From Halopseudomonas pelagia (GTDB taxonomy: Bacteria; Pseudomonadota; Gammaproteobacteria; Pseudomonadales; Pseudomonadaceae), in NCBI RefSeq assembly GCF_009497895.1, contig NZ_CP033116.1, positions 1,054,001 through 1,118,000 of the forward strand: a stretch of DNA of 64,000 nucleotides, written 5' to 3'. The translations under genes and the position numbers were made by a program. Of this stretch, positions 28,218 through 38,867 are shown piece by piece. The first letter of the stretch is position 1; each line of letters begins with the position of its first letter. Under the pieces are notes generated by a model. It saw nothing but the letters and a program-made list of their open reading frames with translations. It ran no database searches and was not told the DNA's origin.

Positions 28218-28865
28218 TTACTCCGCTGATTCCTCACCATCGGCCTTCGGTTCGCTTTCTGCGGTGTCTTCTTCATCGGACACAACACGTGGAGCGTGAA
28301 CGTTGGCTACGGGCAAATCGTGATCTGCGCCTTGAACCAGAGCAACAATGCTCACGCCCTTTGGCAGTTTAAGATCAGTCAGGTGAACGATGCCGCCCAG
28401 CTCGATCTTGGCCATGTCCACTTCAATGAACTCGGGCAGATCTTTCGGCAGGCAGGTTACTTCCACATCAGTCATGGTGTGGGAGATGATGCCGCCGCCT
28501 TGCTTGACGCCAACGCAAGTTGCTTCGTTGATGAAGTGCAGGGGTACGTGCACGGTCACTTCGTGGCCGGCAACAACGCGCAGCAGGTCAGCATGCATCA
28601 CGTGGCCTTTGGCCGGGTGACGCTGCAGAGCCTTGATCAGCACGTCCTGCTTTTTGCCATCAACGTTCAGCTTGATGACGTGTGAAAAGAAGGCTTCGTT
28701 TTCAAGCGCTTTCTTCAGTTCACGGGCTTCCAGTGAAACGCTCTGGGGAGCCTTTTCGCCACCGTATACAATGGCAGGTACCATATCGGCGTTACGACGC
28801 AGGCGGCGGCTCGCACCTTTCCCCAGATCATCACGCGCTATCGCTTTAAGAGTGAAGTCGACCAT
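28218..28865 (-). CDS. rplY: 50S ribosomal protein L25/general stress protein Ctc
   Basis: A 215-aa long-form bL25 (Ctc/TL5 type) that binds 5S rRNA. The N-terminal L25 domain starts [23 protein letters not shown], the second beta domain follows ([15 protein letters not shown]), and the tail is highly acidic ([20 protein letters not shown]). A longer frame begins 30 bases upstream, but ATG 28865 follows a clear AAGGAGA ribosome site and matches the family start. The coding order prs-rplY-pth-ychF is conserved. A weak GGCTG/CAGCC hairpin lies in the 104-base gap after prs. Confidence 0.95.
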   Translation of the reverse strand: MVDFTLKAIARDDLGKGASRRLRRNADMVPAIVYGGEKAPQSVSLEARELKKALENEAFFSHVIKLNVDGKKQDVLIKALQRHPAKGHVMHADLLRVVAGHEVTVHVPLHFINEATCVGVKQGGGIISHTMTDVEVTCLPKDLPEFIEVDMAKIELGGIVHLTDLKLPKGVSIVALVQGADHDLPVANVHAPRVVSDEEDTAESEPKADGEESAE

Positions 28866-28969
28866 AGTTAGTCTCCTTGCTGAACATCCGGGCACTTGCG
28901 ACCAGCGCGTCGGATGATTGATATAAACCCGGCTGTCATCAGCCAGGCTGCTTACCCAGTGCTCTGTTC

Positions 28970-29911
28970 CTAGCGGAACATGGCGCTGATGGATTCTTCA
29001 TTGCTGATGCGGCGCATCGCCTCGGCGATGATCGGCGCCATATCCAACTGGCGGATACGGTCGCAGGCGGCGCTCGGGCCGGTCAACGGAATGGTGTTGG
29101 TCACCACCAGCTCGTCGAGTACCGAATTGGTAATATTATCGATCGCCTTGCCGGACAATACCGCGTGAGTCGCGTAGGCGAAGACTTTCGCGGCGCCATG
29201 TTCTTTAAGCGCCTTGGCTGCATGGCATAAGGTGCCGGCGGTATCGACCATGTCGTCAATCAGGATGCAATTGCGACCTTCCACATCACCGATGATATGC
29301 ATGACTTCCGACTGGTTGGCCTTGGGTCGACGTTTGTCGATAATCGCCAGGTCGGCACCGATCTGCTTGGCCACGGCGCGGGCGCGGACCACGCCACCAA
29401 TGTCTGGCGATACGATCATCAGGTTGTCGTGACGCTGGCTGACCAGATCGTCGACCAGCACGGGCGAACCGTAGATGTTGTCTACCGGTATGTCGAAGAA
29501 GCCCTGGATCTGATCGGCGTGCAGGTCGACAGTCAGTACCCGGTCAACACCAACGGTGCCGAGCATGTCGGCGACCACTTTGGCGCTGATGGCCACACGC
29601 GCCGAACGCGGACGGCGGTCCTGACGGGCATAACCAAAATAGGGCATGACGGCGGTGATGCGTGACGCTGAGGAGCGGCGCAGGGCATCGGCCATGATTA
29701 CCAGTTCCATCAGGTTGTCGTTGGTTGGTGCGCAGGTGGGTTGGATGATGAAGACATCCTTGCCACGGACGTTTTCGTTCAACTCGACAGTGACTTCGCC
29801 GTCGCTGAAACGGCCAACCGAGGCATCGCCCAGGGGAATGTGCAATTGACGCACGACGCGTCGTGCCAGATCGGGGTTGGCGTTCCCCGCAAAAACCATC
29901 ATCTTGGACAC
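28970..29911 (-). CDS. prs: Ribose-phosphate pyrophosphokinase
   Basis: A 313-aa class I PRPP synthetase that makes PRPP from ribose 5-phosphate and ATP for nucleotide, histidine and tryptophan synthesis. The catalytic flexible loop region [14 protein letters not shown], the divalent-metal region [13 protein letters not shown] and the PRPP motif [13 protein letters not shown] are all intact. The start is GTG 29911 ([15 protein letters not shown]), preceded by AAGGTAATG at suitable distance. tRNA-Gln lies about 110 bases upstream on the same strand, a common gammaproteobacterial layout. Confidence 0.96.
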   Translation of the reverse strand: MSKMMVFAGNANPDLARRVVRQLHIPLGDASVGRFSDGEVTVELNENVRGKDVFIIQPTCAPTNDNLMELVIMADALRRSSASRITAVMPYFGYARQDRRPRSARVAISAKVVADMLGTVGVDRVLTVDLHADQIQGFFDIPVDNIYGSPVLVDDLVSQRHDNLMIVSPDIGGVVRARAVAKQIGADLAIIDKRRPKANQSEVMHIIGDVEGRNCILIDDMVDTAGTLCHAAKALKEHGAAKVFAYATHAVLSGKAIDNITNSVLDELVVTNTIPLTGPSAACDRIRQLDMAPIIAEAMRRISNEESISAMFR

Positions 29912-30022
29912 GCTGCATTACCTTTTTTGGGTAGTGGTCAGTGCGATGAACCCGCAGCACGGCCATGCAAATGCATTGGACCCGAAGCGGATTCAAAATG
30001 TAGTGGTTGCTGCCGGAGAAAA

Positions 30023-30097
30023 TGGCAGGGGCGGCTGGATTCGAACCAACGCATGGCGGGATCAAAACCCGCTGCCTTACCGCTTGGCTACGCCCCT
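30023..30097 (-). tRNA. tRNA-Gln (TTG)
   Basis: The minus strand folds with acceptor AGGGGCG/CGCCCCT, discriminator G, encoded CCA, anticodon stem GCGGG/CCCGC and loop TTTTGAT giving anticodon TTG, and a T-loop TTCGAAT. It sits between ispE and prs on the same strand, 31 bases after ispE, and may be cut from a longer transcript because I see no separate promoter. Confidence 0.95.
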
Positions 30098-30128
30098 GTA
30101 ACTGTCCGGATGCACGGCTGCATCCTTA

Positions 30129-30980
30129 TTACGCGTCTTTGTTGAGCATTTGGTGTAACGGTGATCTGTTACATCCGTGTGCGACAAAGCTTTGTAGAGT
30201 GGCTGGCAACCGGGCGCGAACTTTATCAGCTTCGCGTTCGTTTGGGAAGGCCCCAAACACACAACTGCCAGTTCCGGTCATCTTAGCCTCACAATAATTG
30301 TTTAGCAAGATCAAAGCGTTACGTATTGCTGGATAACGCTCTTCCGCGACCGGCAGGCAATCATTACGACCACCTTGTTCTCGGAAGGCCGCTAATGTAA
30401 TGGCCTGGGTATCACGCGTCAACCTCTGATCGGAAAATATCTCTGCGGTACTCACGTGGCAGTCGGGCACCAGCACCAGATACCAGGGCTCATCCAGCTC
30501 TACGGGAGTCAGCTGTTCGCCCACGCCTTCGGCCCAGGCGGCCTGGCCAAGCACGAACACCGGCACGTCAGCGCCCAGCTGCAGACCTAGTGCAGCAAGC
30601 TCTGCGCCGCTAAGGCCGGTCTGCCATAGATGATTGAGGCCAACCAGTGTGGTCGCGGCATCGGAGCTGCCTCCGCCCAATCCGCCGCCCATGGGCAAGC
30701 GCTTATGCAGAGTAATGTCGGCGCCCAGTCTGGTATTGGTATGTTGTTGCAGCAGATGGGCAGCGCGGGTAATAAGATTGTCGTTCATGCTCACGCCGGG
30801 CAGATCGGTGCACAGCAGCACCTGCCCGTCTTCGCGAACACTGAAATCCAGCGTGTCGGCGATATCCAGAAACTGAAACAGGGTCTGCAGCGTATGGTAA
30901 CCGTCCGCACGCCGCCCGGTGACGTGCAGGAACAGGTTGAGCTTGGCGGGGGCCGGCAGGCTCAGAGAAACAAGGTTCAT
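30129..30980 (-). CDS. ispE: 4-diphosphocytidyl-2-C-methyl-D-erythritol kinase
   Basis: A GHMP kinase of 283 aa acting in the MEP isoprenoid pathway; it phosphorylates CDP-methylerythritol with ATP. The N-terminal [20 protein letters not shown] holds the conserved Lys, and the ATP loop [15 protein letters not shown] is complete. Its ATG overlaps the lolB stop (ATGA at 30977-30980), so the two are coupled. The order lolB-ispE-tRNA-Gln-prs is conserved in gammaproteobacteria. Confidence 0.95.
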   Translation of the reverse strand: MNLVSLSLPAPAKLNLFLHVTGRRADGYHTLQTLFQFLDIADTLDFSVREDGQVLLCTDLPGVSMNDNLITRAAHLLQQHTNTRLGADITLHKRLPMGGGLGGGSSDAATTLVGLNHLWQTGLSGAELAALGLQLGADVPVFVLGQAAWAEGVGEQLTPVELDEPWYLVLVPDCHVSTAEIFSDQRLTRDTQAITLAAFREQGGRNDCLPVAEERYPAIRNALILLNNYCEAKMTGTGSCVFGAFPNEREADKVRARLPATLQSFVAHGCNRSPLHQMLNKDA

Positions 30981-31594
30981 GGCAGTGCGCGGGGCTCCCA
31001 GTGGGTGACGACCAGTGTCAGCAGCACATCGTGCCCAGACAATTGCATGCGCTGGGGCAATTGCATGTCGCCGACCGTCTGATAGCGGCTATATTCAATG
31101 GTCCAGCCGGACTGGTTCAGCCGCGCAAGGCGGCTGTCGGTGTCCAGTTGCAGGCGGCTGGGGCTGTCCGGCGCCGGTAAGCCGCGGACCCACCAGAGCA
31201 AATGCTCAACCGGCAATCGCCAGCCGATCTGCTGCTCAAGCAACTCTTCTGCAGAAGCGGCGCGCATGGTCGGCTGTCCGGCGATATCCAGCACGATACC
31301 ATCGTTGTCGCCTTGCAATTGGGTTGCTCCGCGACCAAGCGGCCCGGCCAGACGAATGTCATAGCTGTCCTGCTCTTGTTCCCAATACAGCGTGCCGCTG
31401 CCCGACTCCTGGGGCGAGCGCACGCCTAGCTTGCCCTGAATCAACCATGCCTGGAGTGGCTCGACACTTTGCCGATGGACTTTCCAGGCCTGAGTATCGC
31501 CGCCCAGCTCAAGGGTTTCGCGCTGGTGCAGATTGCTACAGGCGGCGAGGGTGGTGATCAGTATCAGTAATGAAAGATTGCGAAACAGGCGCAT
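30977..31594 (-). CDS. lolB: Outer-membrane lipoprotein receptor LolB
   Basis: A 205-aa lipoprotein that receives lipoproteins from LolA and places them in the outer membrane. It begins with a lipoprotein signal peptide with the lipobox LAAC (lipidated Cys19), followed by the beta-rich LolB fold with the Trp-rich [12 protein letters not shown] segment. It starts 4 bases after the end of the TPR lipoprotein gene and overlaps ispE, forming a tight three-gene group. Confidence 0.93.
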   Translation of the reverse strand: MRLFRNLSLLILITTLAACSNLHQRETLELGGDTQAWKVHRQSVEPLQAWLIQGKLGVRSPQESGSGTLYWEQEQDSYDIRLAGPLGRGATQLQGDNDGIVLDIAGQPTMRAASAEELLEQQIGWRLPVEHLLWWVRGLPAPDSPSRLQLDTDSRLARLNQSGWTIEYSRYQTVGDMQLPQRMQLSGHDVLLTLVVTHWEPRALP

Positions 31595-31598
31595 GGGT

Positions 31599-33344
31599 TC
31601 AGTTGCTTTCCAGACGTTGGCGGATGGACGGGATCAGATCGTTCTCAGGGTCGCTCTTCAGCGCTTCGTCCCAGACCTTTCGGGCTTCCCGCTGTTTGCC
31701 CTGGGCCCAAAGCACCTCTCCCAGATGCGCAGCGACTTCTGCATCAGGGTAGGCCGTATAGGCTTTACGCAAATAGCTCTCGGCTAGCTCGAGATTGCCC
31801 AGGCGGTAATGGACCCAGCCCAGGCTGTCGGTAATGGCCGGATCATCCGGGTTGAGGCGCGCTGCCTGTTCAATCATTTGCAGTGCTTCATCGAGCCGCT
31901 CGTTGCGGTCGGCCAGCGTATAACCCAGGGCGTTCAACGCCATGGCATTGTCCGGCTCGCGTTCGATGATCGTGCGCAAATCCACCTCCAGCTGGTCGGG
32001 CTGGCCCAGTTTCTCTGCGAGCATGGCACGGGTGTACAGCAGGCTGCTGTCGAACTCATATTGCTGCAGCGCCTCGTTCACGCGCTGCATGGCCAGAGCT
32101 GGCTCGCTGGGGGCAAGTGCTTCAATTTCGATCAGATAAAGCTGTAGCGCCAGATCAGGGCGGGCTGCCCGATCGGCTTCCAGAGTTTTGCCCAGTTCTT
32201 CGGTGCGGCCTTGTTCAGTCAGCAACTGGCTGATGCGCAAGCGCGAGGTGAGAAATTCACTTTCACCCTGGACCCCTTGCCAGGCCTGCAGGGCGTCGTC
32301 TGGGCGGTCAAGTCCCTGGTAGGCAATGCCCAGGTGATACCGCGCGGTAGCATTTTCCGGGTCAATTTCCAGCAGACGTTCGAAGTGCTGAGCTGCGGCT
32401 TCGAATTGCTCGCCCTCCAGATTGATCAGCGCGAGCGACAGCAACAGGTCCTGATCATCGGGATTATGTTGGGTAAGCAGGGTGAACTGCGCTCCGGCGG
32501 CATCCAGTTCGCCTTCGGACACCAGCAGGCGAGCCAGTAGCAATCGCATGCGGCTGTCATCCGGACTCTGCCTCAAGCCTTCCTGCAACAGGCTGATGGC
32601 CTCATCGCTTTTGCCCTCGGCAGCCAGCAGGCGGCTATGCAGCATCAGCGCCGGCGGCGCAGACGCTGCTTCAGGATTGGCTTCAAGCAATGCCAGCGCT
32701 TCATCTTCGCGCTCGTCCTGCTGGAGCAACAGGGCATTGGCAAAAATCAGCTGAGCGTTCTCGGGGTTTTCTGCGACCAGCCGCTCGACGCTATGCAGCA
32801 ATGCCTCGTGCGTCTCGCCGTCACTCTGGGCGGCAGCCAGCGCCAGAAAGTCGAAATGCGTTTCGCCCTGCATGGCCAGCACCGTCTGCATCGCCTGCAT
32901 GGCTTCTTCGTGCTGACCAGCGCGAGCCAGGTGCAAGGCTGCCGAGCGGAAAGCGTCAGCATTCTGCGGGTCTACTTCCGTCCAGAGTATCGCCATATCC
33001 AGCGCGGGGCGTTGGGCGCCGAGAAACTCGGCCACGCGCATTGCGCGCTCGACCACGCCTGGATCACGGGTTTGCTCGGCTTGTAACAGGTAATTACCTA
33101 ACGCCACGTCATATCGATTACGCTGCCCGGCAATTTCCGCCGTCAGCAGGTCATACAGCGTATCCTTGCGGAAGTTGCCATAGACTACTGACGCCTCAGG
33201 CGCCTCGACCTCTTCAGCCTGAATTGCGGGTGCAGGCTCAGGTGCTGGCGGGCTGGTGCTTGTGGCAGCGCAGCCGGTCAGAATCAGGCCCAGGCCGAGG
33301 CTCAGCAACGGGCGTTGGAAGACTGCCTTGATGGGATGGCTCAT
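31599..33344 (-). CDS. TPR-repeat lipoprotein
   Basis: A 581-aa protein with a lipoprotein signal peptide (MSHPIKAVFQRPLLSLGLGL, lipobox LTGC) and an array of about ten tetratricopeptide repeats filling most of the remainder, for example the NPDDPAITDSLGWVHYRLGN unit near the C-terminus. TPRs bind protein partners; a role in the cell envelope is likely but the partner is unknown. P. aeruginosa has a similar gene (PA4667) between lolB and hemA. The frame is open far upstream to 33503, but ATG 33344 gives the clean lipoprotein leader. The ribosome site is weak. It diverges from hemA. Confidence 0.9.
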   Translation of the reverse strand: MSHPIKAVFQRPLLSLGLGLILTGCAATSTSPPAPEPAPAIQAEEVEAPEASVVYGNFRKDTLYDLLTAEIAGQRNRYDVALGNYLLQAEQTRDPGVVERAMRVAEFLGAQRPALDMAILWTEVDPQNADAFRSAALHLARAGQHEEAMQAMQTVLAMQGETHFDFLALAAAQSDGETHEALLHSVERLVAENPENAQLIFANALLLQQDEREDEALALLEANPEAASAPPALMLHSRLLAAEGKSDEAISLLQEGLRQSPDDSRMRLLLARLLVSEGELDAAGAQFTLLTQHNPDDQDLLLSLALINLEGEQFEAAAQHFERLLEIDPENATARYHLGIAYQGLDRPDDALQAWQGVQGESEFLTSRLRISQLLTEQGRTEELGKTLEADRAARPDLALQLYLIEIEALAPSEPALAMQRVNEALQQYEFDSSLLYTRAMLAEKLGQPDQLEVDLRTIIEREPDNAMALNALGYTLADRNERLDEALQMIEQAARLNPDDPAITDSLGWVHYRLGNLELAESYLRKAYTAYPDAEVAAHLGEVLWAQGKQREARKVWDEALKSDPENDLIPSIRQRLESN

Positions 33345-33477
33345 GCGTACTCTGGAGTTGTTCGGCGGAGACTTCATCATGACACAGGATCTGTTGCAAA
33401 CCCACTGGGTCAAGGGAATTGATCGCCACCGGTATACATAGGACAATTGCACGTTATGTTGGCATAAACGGGACACC

Positions 33478-34755
33478 ATGGGCTTCCTCGCGTTCGGGAT
33501 CAATCACAAGACTGCAGCTGTCGATCTGCGTGAACGGGTGGCGTTTGCCCCTGAACAGCTGGCCGACGCCTTGCAGCGTCTGCGTGATGAAACTATGACC
33601 CAGGAAGTGGCGATTCTTTCCACCTGCAATCGCACCGAAATCTACTGCTCGCAGGATCATCCCGACGCCGAGCGCCTGTTGAACTGGTTTGCCGGTTTTC
33701 ACGGATTGACGCTGGAGGAGTTGCGTGGCTGCAGTTACCTGCACAGCGATGCGGGCGCCGTCACGCATATGATGCGTGTGGCCGCCGGGCTGGATTCGAT
33801 GGTGTTGGGTGAACCGCAGATTCTCGGGCAAATGAAAGATGCCTGGCAGTCGGCGCGCACCGCCGGCACGCTGGGGCCCTATCTGGATCGGCTGTTCCAG
33901 AGCACTTTCAATACCGCCAAGCAGGTCCGTACCGACACTGCGATTGGCGAAAACCCGGTCTCGGTAGCCTTTGCCGCGGTCAGTCTGTCGCGGCAGATTT
34001 TCAGCGATCTCAAACGCAGCACCGCGCTGTTGATTGGTGCCGGTGAGACCATCGCATTGGTTGCCCGGCACCTGTTCGAGCAGGGCGTGGGCCGGATTAT
34101 CGTGGCCAACCGTACCCTCGAACGGGCCGAGCTACTAAGCGAACCGCTCGGCGGACAGGCGATTCTGCTCAACCAGATCCCGGACTTCCTCGCCCAGTGC
34201 GATATCGTCATCAGTTCCACTGCCAGCCCGCTGCCGATTCTGGGCAAGGGTGCGGTAGAGCGCGCGTTGAAGCAGCGGCGGCACAAGCCGATGTTCATGG
34301 TCGATATCGCCGTACCGCGGGATATCGAGCCCGAGGTGGGTGGGCTGGCCGACGTGTATCTGTACACCGTTGACGATCTGCACGAAGTCATCGAAGACAA
34401 CTTGCGCTCGCGTCAGGACGCCGCCGAGGCCGCCGAACGGCTGATCGATCTGGGTACCCAGGAGTTTATGCAGCGCCTGCGCGCGCTGGCTGCGGTGGAT
34501 GTACTGCGACGTTACCGGGTCAAGGCCGAGGCCATGCGCGATCAGGAGCTGGCCAAGGCGCAAGCGCGTCTGGACCGCGGCGCGGACGCTTCGGTGGTGA
34601 TGGCGGAAATGGCCCGCGCGCTGACCAACAAATTGCTGCACGATCCCAGTGTGCAATTGAAACAGATGAGCGCCGAGGGCCGTGCCGAAGCCCTGGCACT
34701 GGCCCAGGAGCTGTTTGCCCTGGACGATGTGACTACCACGCAAGGCGAATCATGA
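33478..34755 (+). CDS. hemA: Glutamyl-tRNA reductase
   Basis: A 425-aa enzyme that reduces glutamyl-tRNA(Glu) to glutamate-1-semialdehyde, the first step of tetrapyrrole synthesis. The nucleophile Cys50 is in [10 protein letters not shown], the N-terminus [17 protein letters not shown] is typical, and the NADPH domain has [14 protein letters not shown]. The C-terminal dimerisation helices follow. The stop overlaps the prfA start (ATGA at 34752-34755). It opens a five-gene, fully overlapping operon (hemA-prfA-prmC-moeB-murI) and diverges from the TPR gene across 133 bases where I see no clear promoter consensus. Confidence 0.96.
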   Translation: MGFLAFGINHKTAAVDLRERVAFAPEQLADALQRLRDETMTQEVAILSTCNRTEIYCSQDHPDAERLLNWFAGFHGLTLEELRGCSYLHSDAGAVTHMMRVAAGLDSMVLGEPQILGQMKDAWQSARTAGTLGPYLDRLFQSTFNTAKQVRTDTAIGENPVSVAFAAVSLSRQIFSDLKRSTALLIGAGETIALVARHLFEQGVGRIIVANRTLERAELLSEPLGGQAILLNQIPDFLAQCDIVISSTASPLPILGKGAVERALKQRRHKPMFMVDIAVPRDIEPEVGGLADVYLYTVDDLHEVIEDNLRSRQDAAEAAERLIDLGTQEFMQRLRALAAVDVLRRYRVKAEAMRDQELAKAQARLDRGADASVVMAEMARALTNKLLHDPSVQLKQMSAEGRAEALALAQELFALDDVTTTQGES

Positions 34756-35837
34756 AGGCATCTTTATTAAATCGGCTGGACATCATGCAGGAGCGCTTCG
34801 AGGAACTCTCGGCGCAGCTCAGCGATGCCGAGGTGATCAGCGACCAGACCCGTTTCCGCGCCTATTCCAAGGAATATGCCGATCTGGACGCGACCATTGA
34901 GTGTTATATCGGTTGGCAGAAGGTGCAGGCCGATCTGCTTGAGGCGCGTAGTCTGCTCAAGGACAGCGACCCGGATGTGCGCGAAATGGCCGAGGAAGAT
35001 GCGGCCGACTGTGCCACGCGCCTGGCCGAGATCGAAGAGCGGCTGAATTTTCTGTTGCTGCCGAAAGATCCGAATGACGAGCGCAACGTGTTTCTCGAAG
35101 TGCGTGCCGGTACCGGCGGCGACGAGGCGGCAATTTTTGCCGGTGACCTGTTCCGCATGTACAGCAAGTATGCTGAACGGCAGGGCTGGCGCATCGAAAT
35201 CCTCTCGGAAAATACTGGCGAGCATGGCGGTTATAAAGAGGTTATCGCTCGAGTCGAAGGCCAGGGCGTGTATGCCCGGCTGAAATTCGAATCCGGCGCC
35301 CATCGCGTGCAACGCGTGCCGGAAACCGAATCCCAGGGGCGTATTCATACTTCGGCCTGCACTGTGGCGATCATGCCCGAGGCTGACGAGCAGGCGCAGA
35401 TCGAGATCAATGCCGGCGATCTGCGCGTCGATACCTACCGCTCCTCCGGCGCGGGCGGCCAGCACGTGAACAAGACCGACTCGGCTATCCGCCTGACGCA
35501 CCTGCCCACCGGTATTGTGGTCGAGTGTCAGGAAGAGCGCTCCCAGCACAAGAACCGGGCCAAGGCCATGAGCCTGCTGCAGGCGCGGCTGGATAACCGC
35601 CAGCGCGAGGCGCAGGAAAAGGAAATGTCCGACACGCGGCGCTCGCTGGTTGGCTCGGGCGACCGCTCCGAACGTATCCGCACCTATAACTTCCCGCAGG
35701 GGCGCTTGACCGACCACCGCATCAATCTGACGCTCTACAGCCTCGACGATGTAGTGCAGGGCAACCTCGATCAGGTGATTGAACCGCTACTGCGTGAATA
35801 CCAGGCTGATCAGTTGGCCTCTCTGGAACAGATCTGA
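34752..35837 (+). CDS. prfA: Peptide chain release factor 1
   Basis: A 361-aa RF1 that releases peptides at UAA and UAG. The catalytic GGQ is at residues 235-237 ([14 protein letters not shown]) and the codon-recognition tripeptide PET at 190-192, which distinguishes RF1 from RF2. The gene overlaps hemA by 4 bases and its TGA shares a base with the prmC ATG. PrmC, the enzyme that methylates the GGQ glutamine, is encoded next. Confidence 0.97.
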   Translation: MKASLLNRLDIMQERFEELSAQLSDAEVISDQTRFRAYSKEYADLDATIECYIGWQKVQADLLEARSLLKDSDPDVREMAEEDAADCATRLAEIEERLNFLLLPKDPNDERNVFLEVRAGTGGDEAAIFAGDLFRMYSKYAERQGWRIEILSENTGEHGGYKEVIARVEGQGVYARLKFESGAHRVQRVPETESQGRIHTSACTVAIMPEADEQAQIEINAGDLRVDTYRSSGAGGQHVNKTDSAIRLTHLPTGIVVECQEERSQHKNRAKAMSLLQARLDNRQREAQEKEMSDTRRSLVGSGDRSERIRTYNFPQGRLTDHRINLTLYSLDDVVQGNLDQVIEPLLREYQADQLASLEQI

Positions 35838-36664
35838 TGACCTGCATTGCTGACTTGCTGGCGCAGGTTGAGCTGCCGGATTCGGCCACGCCGGATCTGG
35901 ATGCCCAATTGCTGCTGGCCAAGGTATTGGGCAAGTCGCAAAGCTACTTGAGAACCTGGCCAGAGCGCGACCTGGATGCCGAGCAGCTGGCGGCCTACGA
36001 ACAGCTGATGGCGCGACGACGACAAGGCGAGCCGGTAGCTTATCTGCTCGGCGAGCAGGGATTCTGGAGTCTGGATTTACAGGTTAGCCCGGCCACCCTG
36101 ATTCCCCGCGCCGATACTGAACGTTTGGTCGAGCTGGCGCTGGAATTGGGGCCACCTGGCGCGGCACGGGTATTGGATCTGGGGACCGGTAGCGGCGCGA
36201 TTGCTTTGGCACTGGCCAAAGAGCGCCCTGAGTGGCAAGTGCTCGGCTGCGACACTGTGGCGCAAGCTGTTGAGCTGGCTGAGCGTAATCGACTGGCTCA
36301 TAAGCTCGGCAACGCCCGCTTTGTACAGAGCAATTGGTTTTCAGCTTTAGCCACCGATACCTTTGAATTGATCGTCAGCAACCCGCCATACATTGCCGCC
36401 ACGGATCCGCATCTACAGCGGGGCGATGTTCGCTTCGAGCCGGTCAGTGCGCTGGTTAGCGGTACCGACGGGCTCGATGCCATCAGGCAGATTATCGAGC
36501 AGGCACCAGCGCATTTGCACAACGATGGTTGGCTGCTGATCGAGCACGGCTGGGATCAGTCTGCGTCCGTATGCGAGCTGCTGCAGCGTGGATTCGCTGC
36601 AGTGCAATCCTGGCAGGATCTGGCTGGTCACCAACGTGTCAGTGGAGGGCAATGGCGTGGATGA
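35837..36664 (+). CDS. prmC: Release factor glutamine methyltransferase
   Basis: A 275-aa SAM-dependent N5-glutamine methyltransferase acting on RF1 and RF2. The SAM loop DLGTGSG is at 114-120 and the catalytic NPPY at 182-185. The N-terminal helical domain that recognises release factors is present (about 1-85). The ATG overlaps the prfA stop as TGATG. Confidence 0.96.
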   Translation: MTCIADLLAQVELPDSATPDLDAQLLLAKVLGKSQSYLRTWPERDLDAEQLAAYEQLMARRRQGEPVAYLLGEQGFWSLDLQVSPATLIPRADTERLVELALELGPPGAARVLDLGTGSGAIALALAKERPEWQVLGCDTVAQAVELAERNRLAHKLGNARFVQSNWFSALATDTFELIVSNPPYIAATDPHLQRGDVRFEPVSALVSGTDGLDAIRQIIEQAPAHLHNDGWLLIEHGWDQSASVCELLQRGFAAVQSWQDLAGHQRVSGGQWRG

Positions 36665-37406
36665 TCAGCAGTTGCTGCGTTACAGCCGGCAGATTCTCTT
36701 GCCGCAGATTGATGTCGCGGGGCAGCAGCGACTGCTAGACAGCCGCGTACTGATTGTCGGCCTCGGTGGTCTCGGCGCGCCGGTAGCCTTGTATCTGGCT
36801 GCCGCAGGTGTCGGTACTCTGGTCCTGGCCGATCACGACCAGGTCGACCTGACCAACCTGCAGCGGCAGATCATTCATCACACCGCTGATATCGGCAGAG
36901 CCAAGGTCGACTCTGCGGCCGATCATCTGCTGGCGCTTAATCCGCAGATACAGATTCGTCGACTGCAGCAGGCCCTGGCCGATAGCGCGCTGCAGGATGC
37001 GGTAACTGGCGTGGATTTGGTGCTCGACTGTTCAGATAATTTCGCCACCCGCCAAGCGGTCAACGCCGCCTGCGTGGCCTTTAACAAACCACTGGTTTCC
37101 GGTGCGGCCATTCGGTTGGAAGGGCAGTTGAGCGTATTCGACCCGCGCATTGCCGACAGCCCCTGCTACCAATGCCTTTACGGAAATGGCGACGACCAGA
37201 CCCTGAGCTGCAGTGAAGCGGGTGTGATCGGTCCGTTGGTGGGGCTGGTAGGTAGTTTGCAAGCGCTGGAAGCGCTGAAGCTGCTGGCCGATTTTGGCGA
37301 GCCACTGGTTGGCCGTCTGCTGTTGATCGATGCGCTCACTAGCCGTTTTCGGGAGATGCGTATTCGCCGCGATCCCGCCTGCAGCTGCTGCGGAGCACGC
37401 GCGTGA
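36657..37406 (+). CDS. moeB: Molybdopterin-synthase adenylyltransferase MoeB
   Basis: A 249-aa ThiF/MoeB/HesA family enzyme that adenylates the C-terminus of MoaD for molybdopterin synthesis. The nucleotide loop GLGGLG is at 35-40, with [12 protein letters not shown] before it, and two zinc-binding Cys pairs (CYQC and CSCC near the end). The start is GTG 36657, 8 bases inside prmC, with GGAGGG seven bases upstream; an ATG at 36588 further upstream in the same frame would add a non-homologous tail. ThiF is the alternative reading, but position and sequence favour MoeB. Confidence 0.92.
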   Translation: MDDQQLLRYSRQILLPQIDVAGQQRLLDSRVLIVGLGGLGAPVALYLAAAGVGTLVLADHDQVDLTNLQRQIIHHTADIGRAKVDSAADHLLALNPQIQIRRLQQALADSALQDAVTGVDLVLDCSDNFATRQAVNAACVAFNKPLVSGAAIRLEGQLSVFDPRIADSPCYQCLYGNGDDQTLSCSEAGVIGPLVGLVGSLQALEALKLLADFGEPLVGRLLLIDALTSRFREMRIRRDPACSCCGARA

Positions 37407-38191
37407 ACGACGCCCCAGTAGGCGTCTTCGACTCCGGCGTTGGCGGTTTGTCGGTGCTGCGTGAAATTCGTCAGCAGCTGCCCAATGAATCGCTGCTATA
37501 TGTCGCCGACAGTGGCTACGTGCCCTATGGTGAGAAAAGTCCGGAACAGATACGCCAGCGCAGTCGGGCGATTGCCGATTTTCTGTTGGGGCAGGGCGCC
37601 AAGACCCTGGTGGTGGCCTGCAATACCGCTACTGCAGCGGCGGTTAATGATCTGCGCAGCCTCTATGACCTGCCCATTATCGGTATGGAGCCTGCGGTCA
37701 AGCCCGCCGCCCTGGCCACGCGCAGCGGTATCGTTGGCGTGTTGGCCACTACCGGGACTTTGCAAAGCGCCAAATTTGCAGCCTTGCTGGATCGCTTTGC
37801 CGGCTCAGTAAAGGTGATTACCCAGCCCTGTCCCGGGCTGGTAGAGTTGATCGAACAAGGGGAGTTGCAGGGGCCGCGAATTGAAGTTTTACTGCGCGGT
37901 TTTACTGCACCTTTGCTTGCCGCGGGCTGCGACACGCTGATACTTGGCTGCACGCATTACCCGTTTATTCGAGGTGTTTTGCAACATTTGCTGCCTGCGG
38001 AGGTCAATCTTATCGACACCGGGGCCGCAGTGGCCAGGCATCTACACGGCAGGCTGGCGGACGCCAACCTGCTGGCAGCGGGTCCCAGTGTCGCCGAGCG
38101 GTTCTGGACCAGCGGCAATGTGGAGCAGATGCGCAATGTGTTGCCGGTCCTTTGGGGGCATGATGCCAAAGTGGAATGGTTGCCGGTGTAA
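37403..38191 (+). CDS. murI: Glutamate racemase
   Basis: A 262-aa cofactor-independent racemase that supplies D-glutamate for peptidoglycan. The two catalytic cysteines are visible: Cys73 in VACNTATA and Cys183 in LGCTHYPF. The family start [14 protein letters not shown] is present. It begins at GTG 37403 within GTGA, overlapping the moeB stop, and is the last gene of the hemA operon. Confidence 0.96.
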   Translation: MNDAPVGVFDSGVGGLSVLREIRQQLPNESLLYVADSGYVPYGEKSPEQIRQRSRAIADFLLGQGAKTLVVACNTATAAAVNDLRSLYDLPIIGMEPAVKPAALATRSGIVGVLATTGTLQSAKFAALLDRFAGSVKVITQPCPGLVELIEQGELQGPRIEVLLRGFTAPLLAAGCDTLILGCTHYPFIRGVLQHLLPAEVNLIDTGAAVARHLHGRLADANLLAAGPSVAERFWTSGNVEQMRNVLPVLWGHDAKVEWLPV

Positions 38192-38256
38192 ATTCGACTA
38201 AGCTCTGAACTGAAGTCTTGGTCACTTTTGCCAAACGTTTTTTCAGGAATGGATAG

Positions 38257-38784
38257 ATGAAGAAAAGTAGTCTTTGGGTAATGGCCGGCCTGTGCGCCGC
38301 GCTGCTCACACAGCCGGCATTTGCCGCCCGCGGTTTCACGCTGGAACTGGGCCAGAGCTCGGAGTCCGAGCCAACCTATCGGGCTGGCATGCAGTTCGAT
38401 TTTGGCAAGCCGATTTGGCAGAGTGATGGTGGGGCGATGGAGCTTGGCGGTTATTGGGACGCAGGTTTGACCTACTGGGATGGGGTTGACGCCTTTAGTG
38501 CCACGCTGGCGCCGATGTTCCAGTTGAACTTTCCTCGTGCCATGAACACCGTCACCCCCTTTGTTGAAGCGGGTATTGGCGCAGCCTTGTTCTCCAAGAC
38601 TGATCTGGCACCCGGTGCTGATATCGGCTCGACCTTCCAGTTCGAGGATCGTATTGGTCTGGGTATGCGTTTTGCTTCTGGTTCGGAGGTAGGTGTGCGT
38701 TATTACCACTACTCCAATGCCAGCATCAAACAGCCGAACCAAGGCATCGATAAAGCTGCGTTGTACTACCGCGTCAACTTCTGA
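38257..38784 (+). CDS. pagL: Lipid A 3-O-deacylase (PagL family)
   Basis: A 175-aa outer-membrane beta-barrel esterase that removes the 3-O acyl chain of lipid A. It has a 23-residue signal peptide ending AFA, eight short amphipathic strands and the catalytic HYSNA segment with His151 and Ser153. At the spacing of the third catalytic residue (Glu in P. aeruginosa PagL, as I recall 14 residues after the His) this protein has Asp165. The last strand ends in Phe, the outer-membrane assembly signal. Position next to murI matches PA4661 (pagL). A strong bidirectional terminator follows. Confidence 0.9.
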   Translation: MKKSSLWVMAGLCAALLTQPAFAARGFTLELGQSSESEPTYRAGMQFDFGKPIWQSDGGAMELGGYWDAGLTYWDGVDAFSATLAPMFQLNFPRAMNTVTPFVEAGIGAALFSKTDLAPGADIGSTFQFEDRIGLGMRFASGSEVGVRYYHYSNASIKQPNQGIDKAALYYRVNF

Positions 38785-38820
38785 TCAGAAGAGCCGGGCT
38801 CTGGCCCGGTTGACGATGAC

Positions 38821-38849
38821 AAAAATGCCGAGGTGAACTCGGCATTTTT
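38821..38849. terminator. Bidirectional terminator between pagL and the phr operon
   Basis: A perfect 12-bp stem AAAAATGCCGAG/CTCGGCATTTTT around a 5-base loop. It gives a T-run on both strands, so it can end both the rightward pagL transcript and the leftward eight-gene operon. A GC-rich hairpin (CCGGGC/GCCCGG) precedes it on the pagL side. Confidence 0.92.
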
Positions 38850-38867
38850 GTTACTGCGGTAGACGCA

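Noticed and set aside
28931..28944. Hairpin GGCTG/CAGCC after prs considered as terminator
   Set aside because: The stem is only 5 bp and lacks a proper T-run; the neighbouring genes may be read through.
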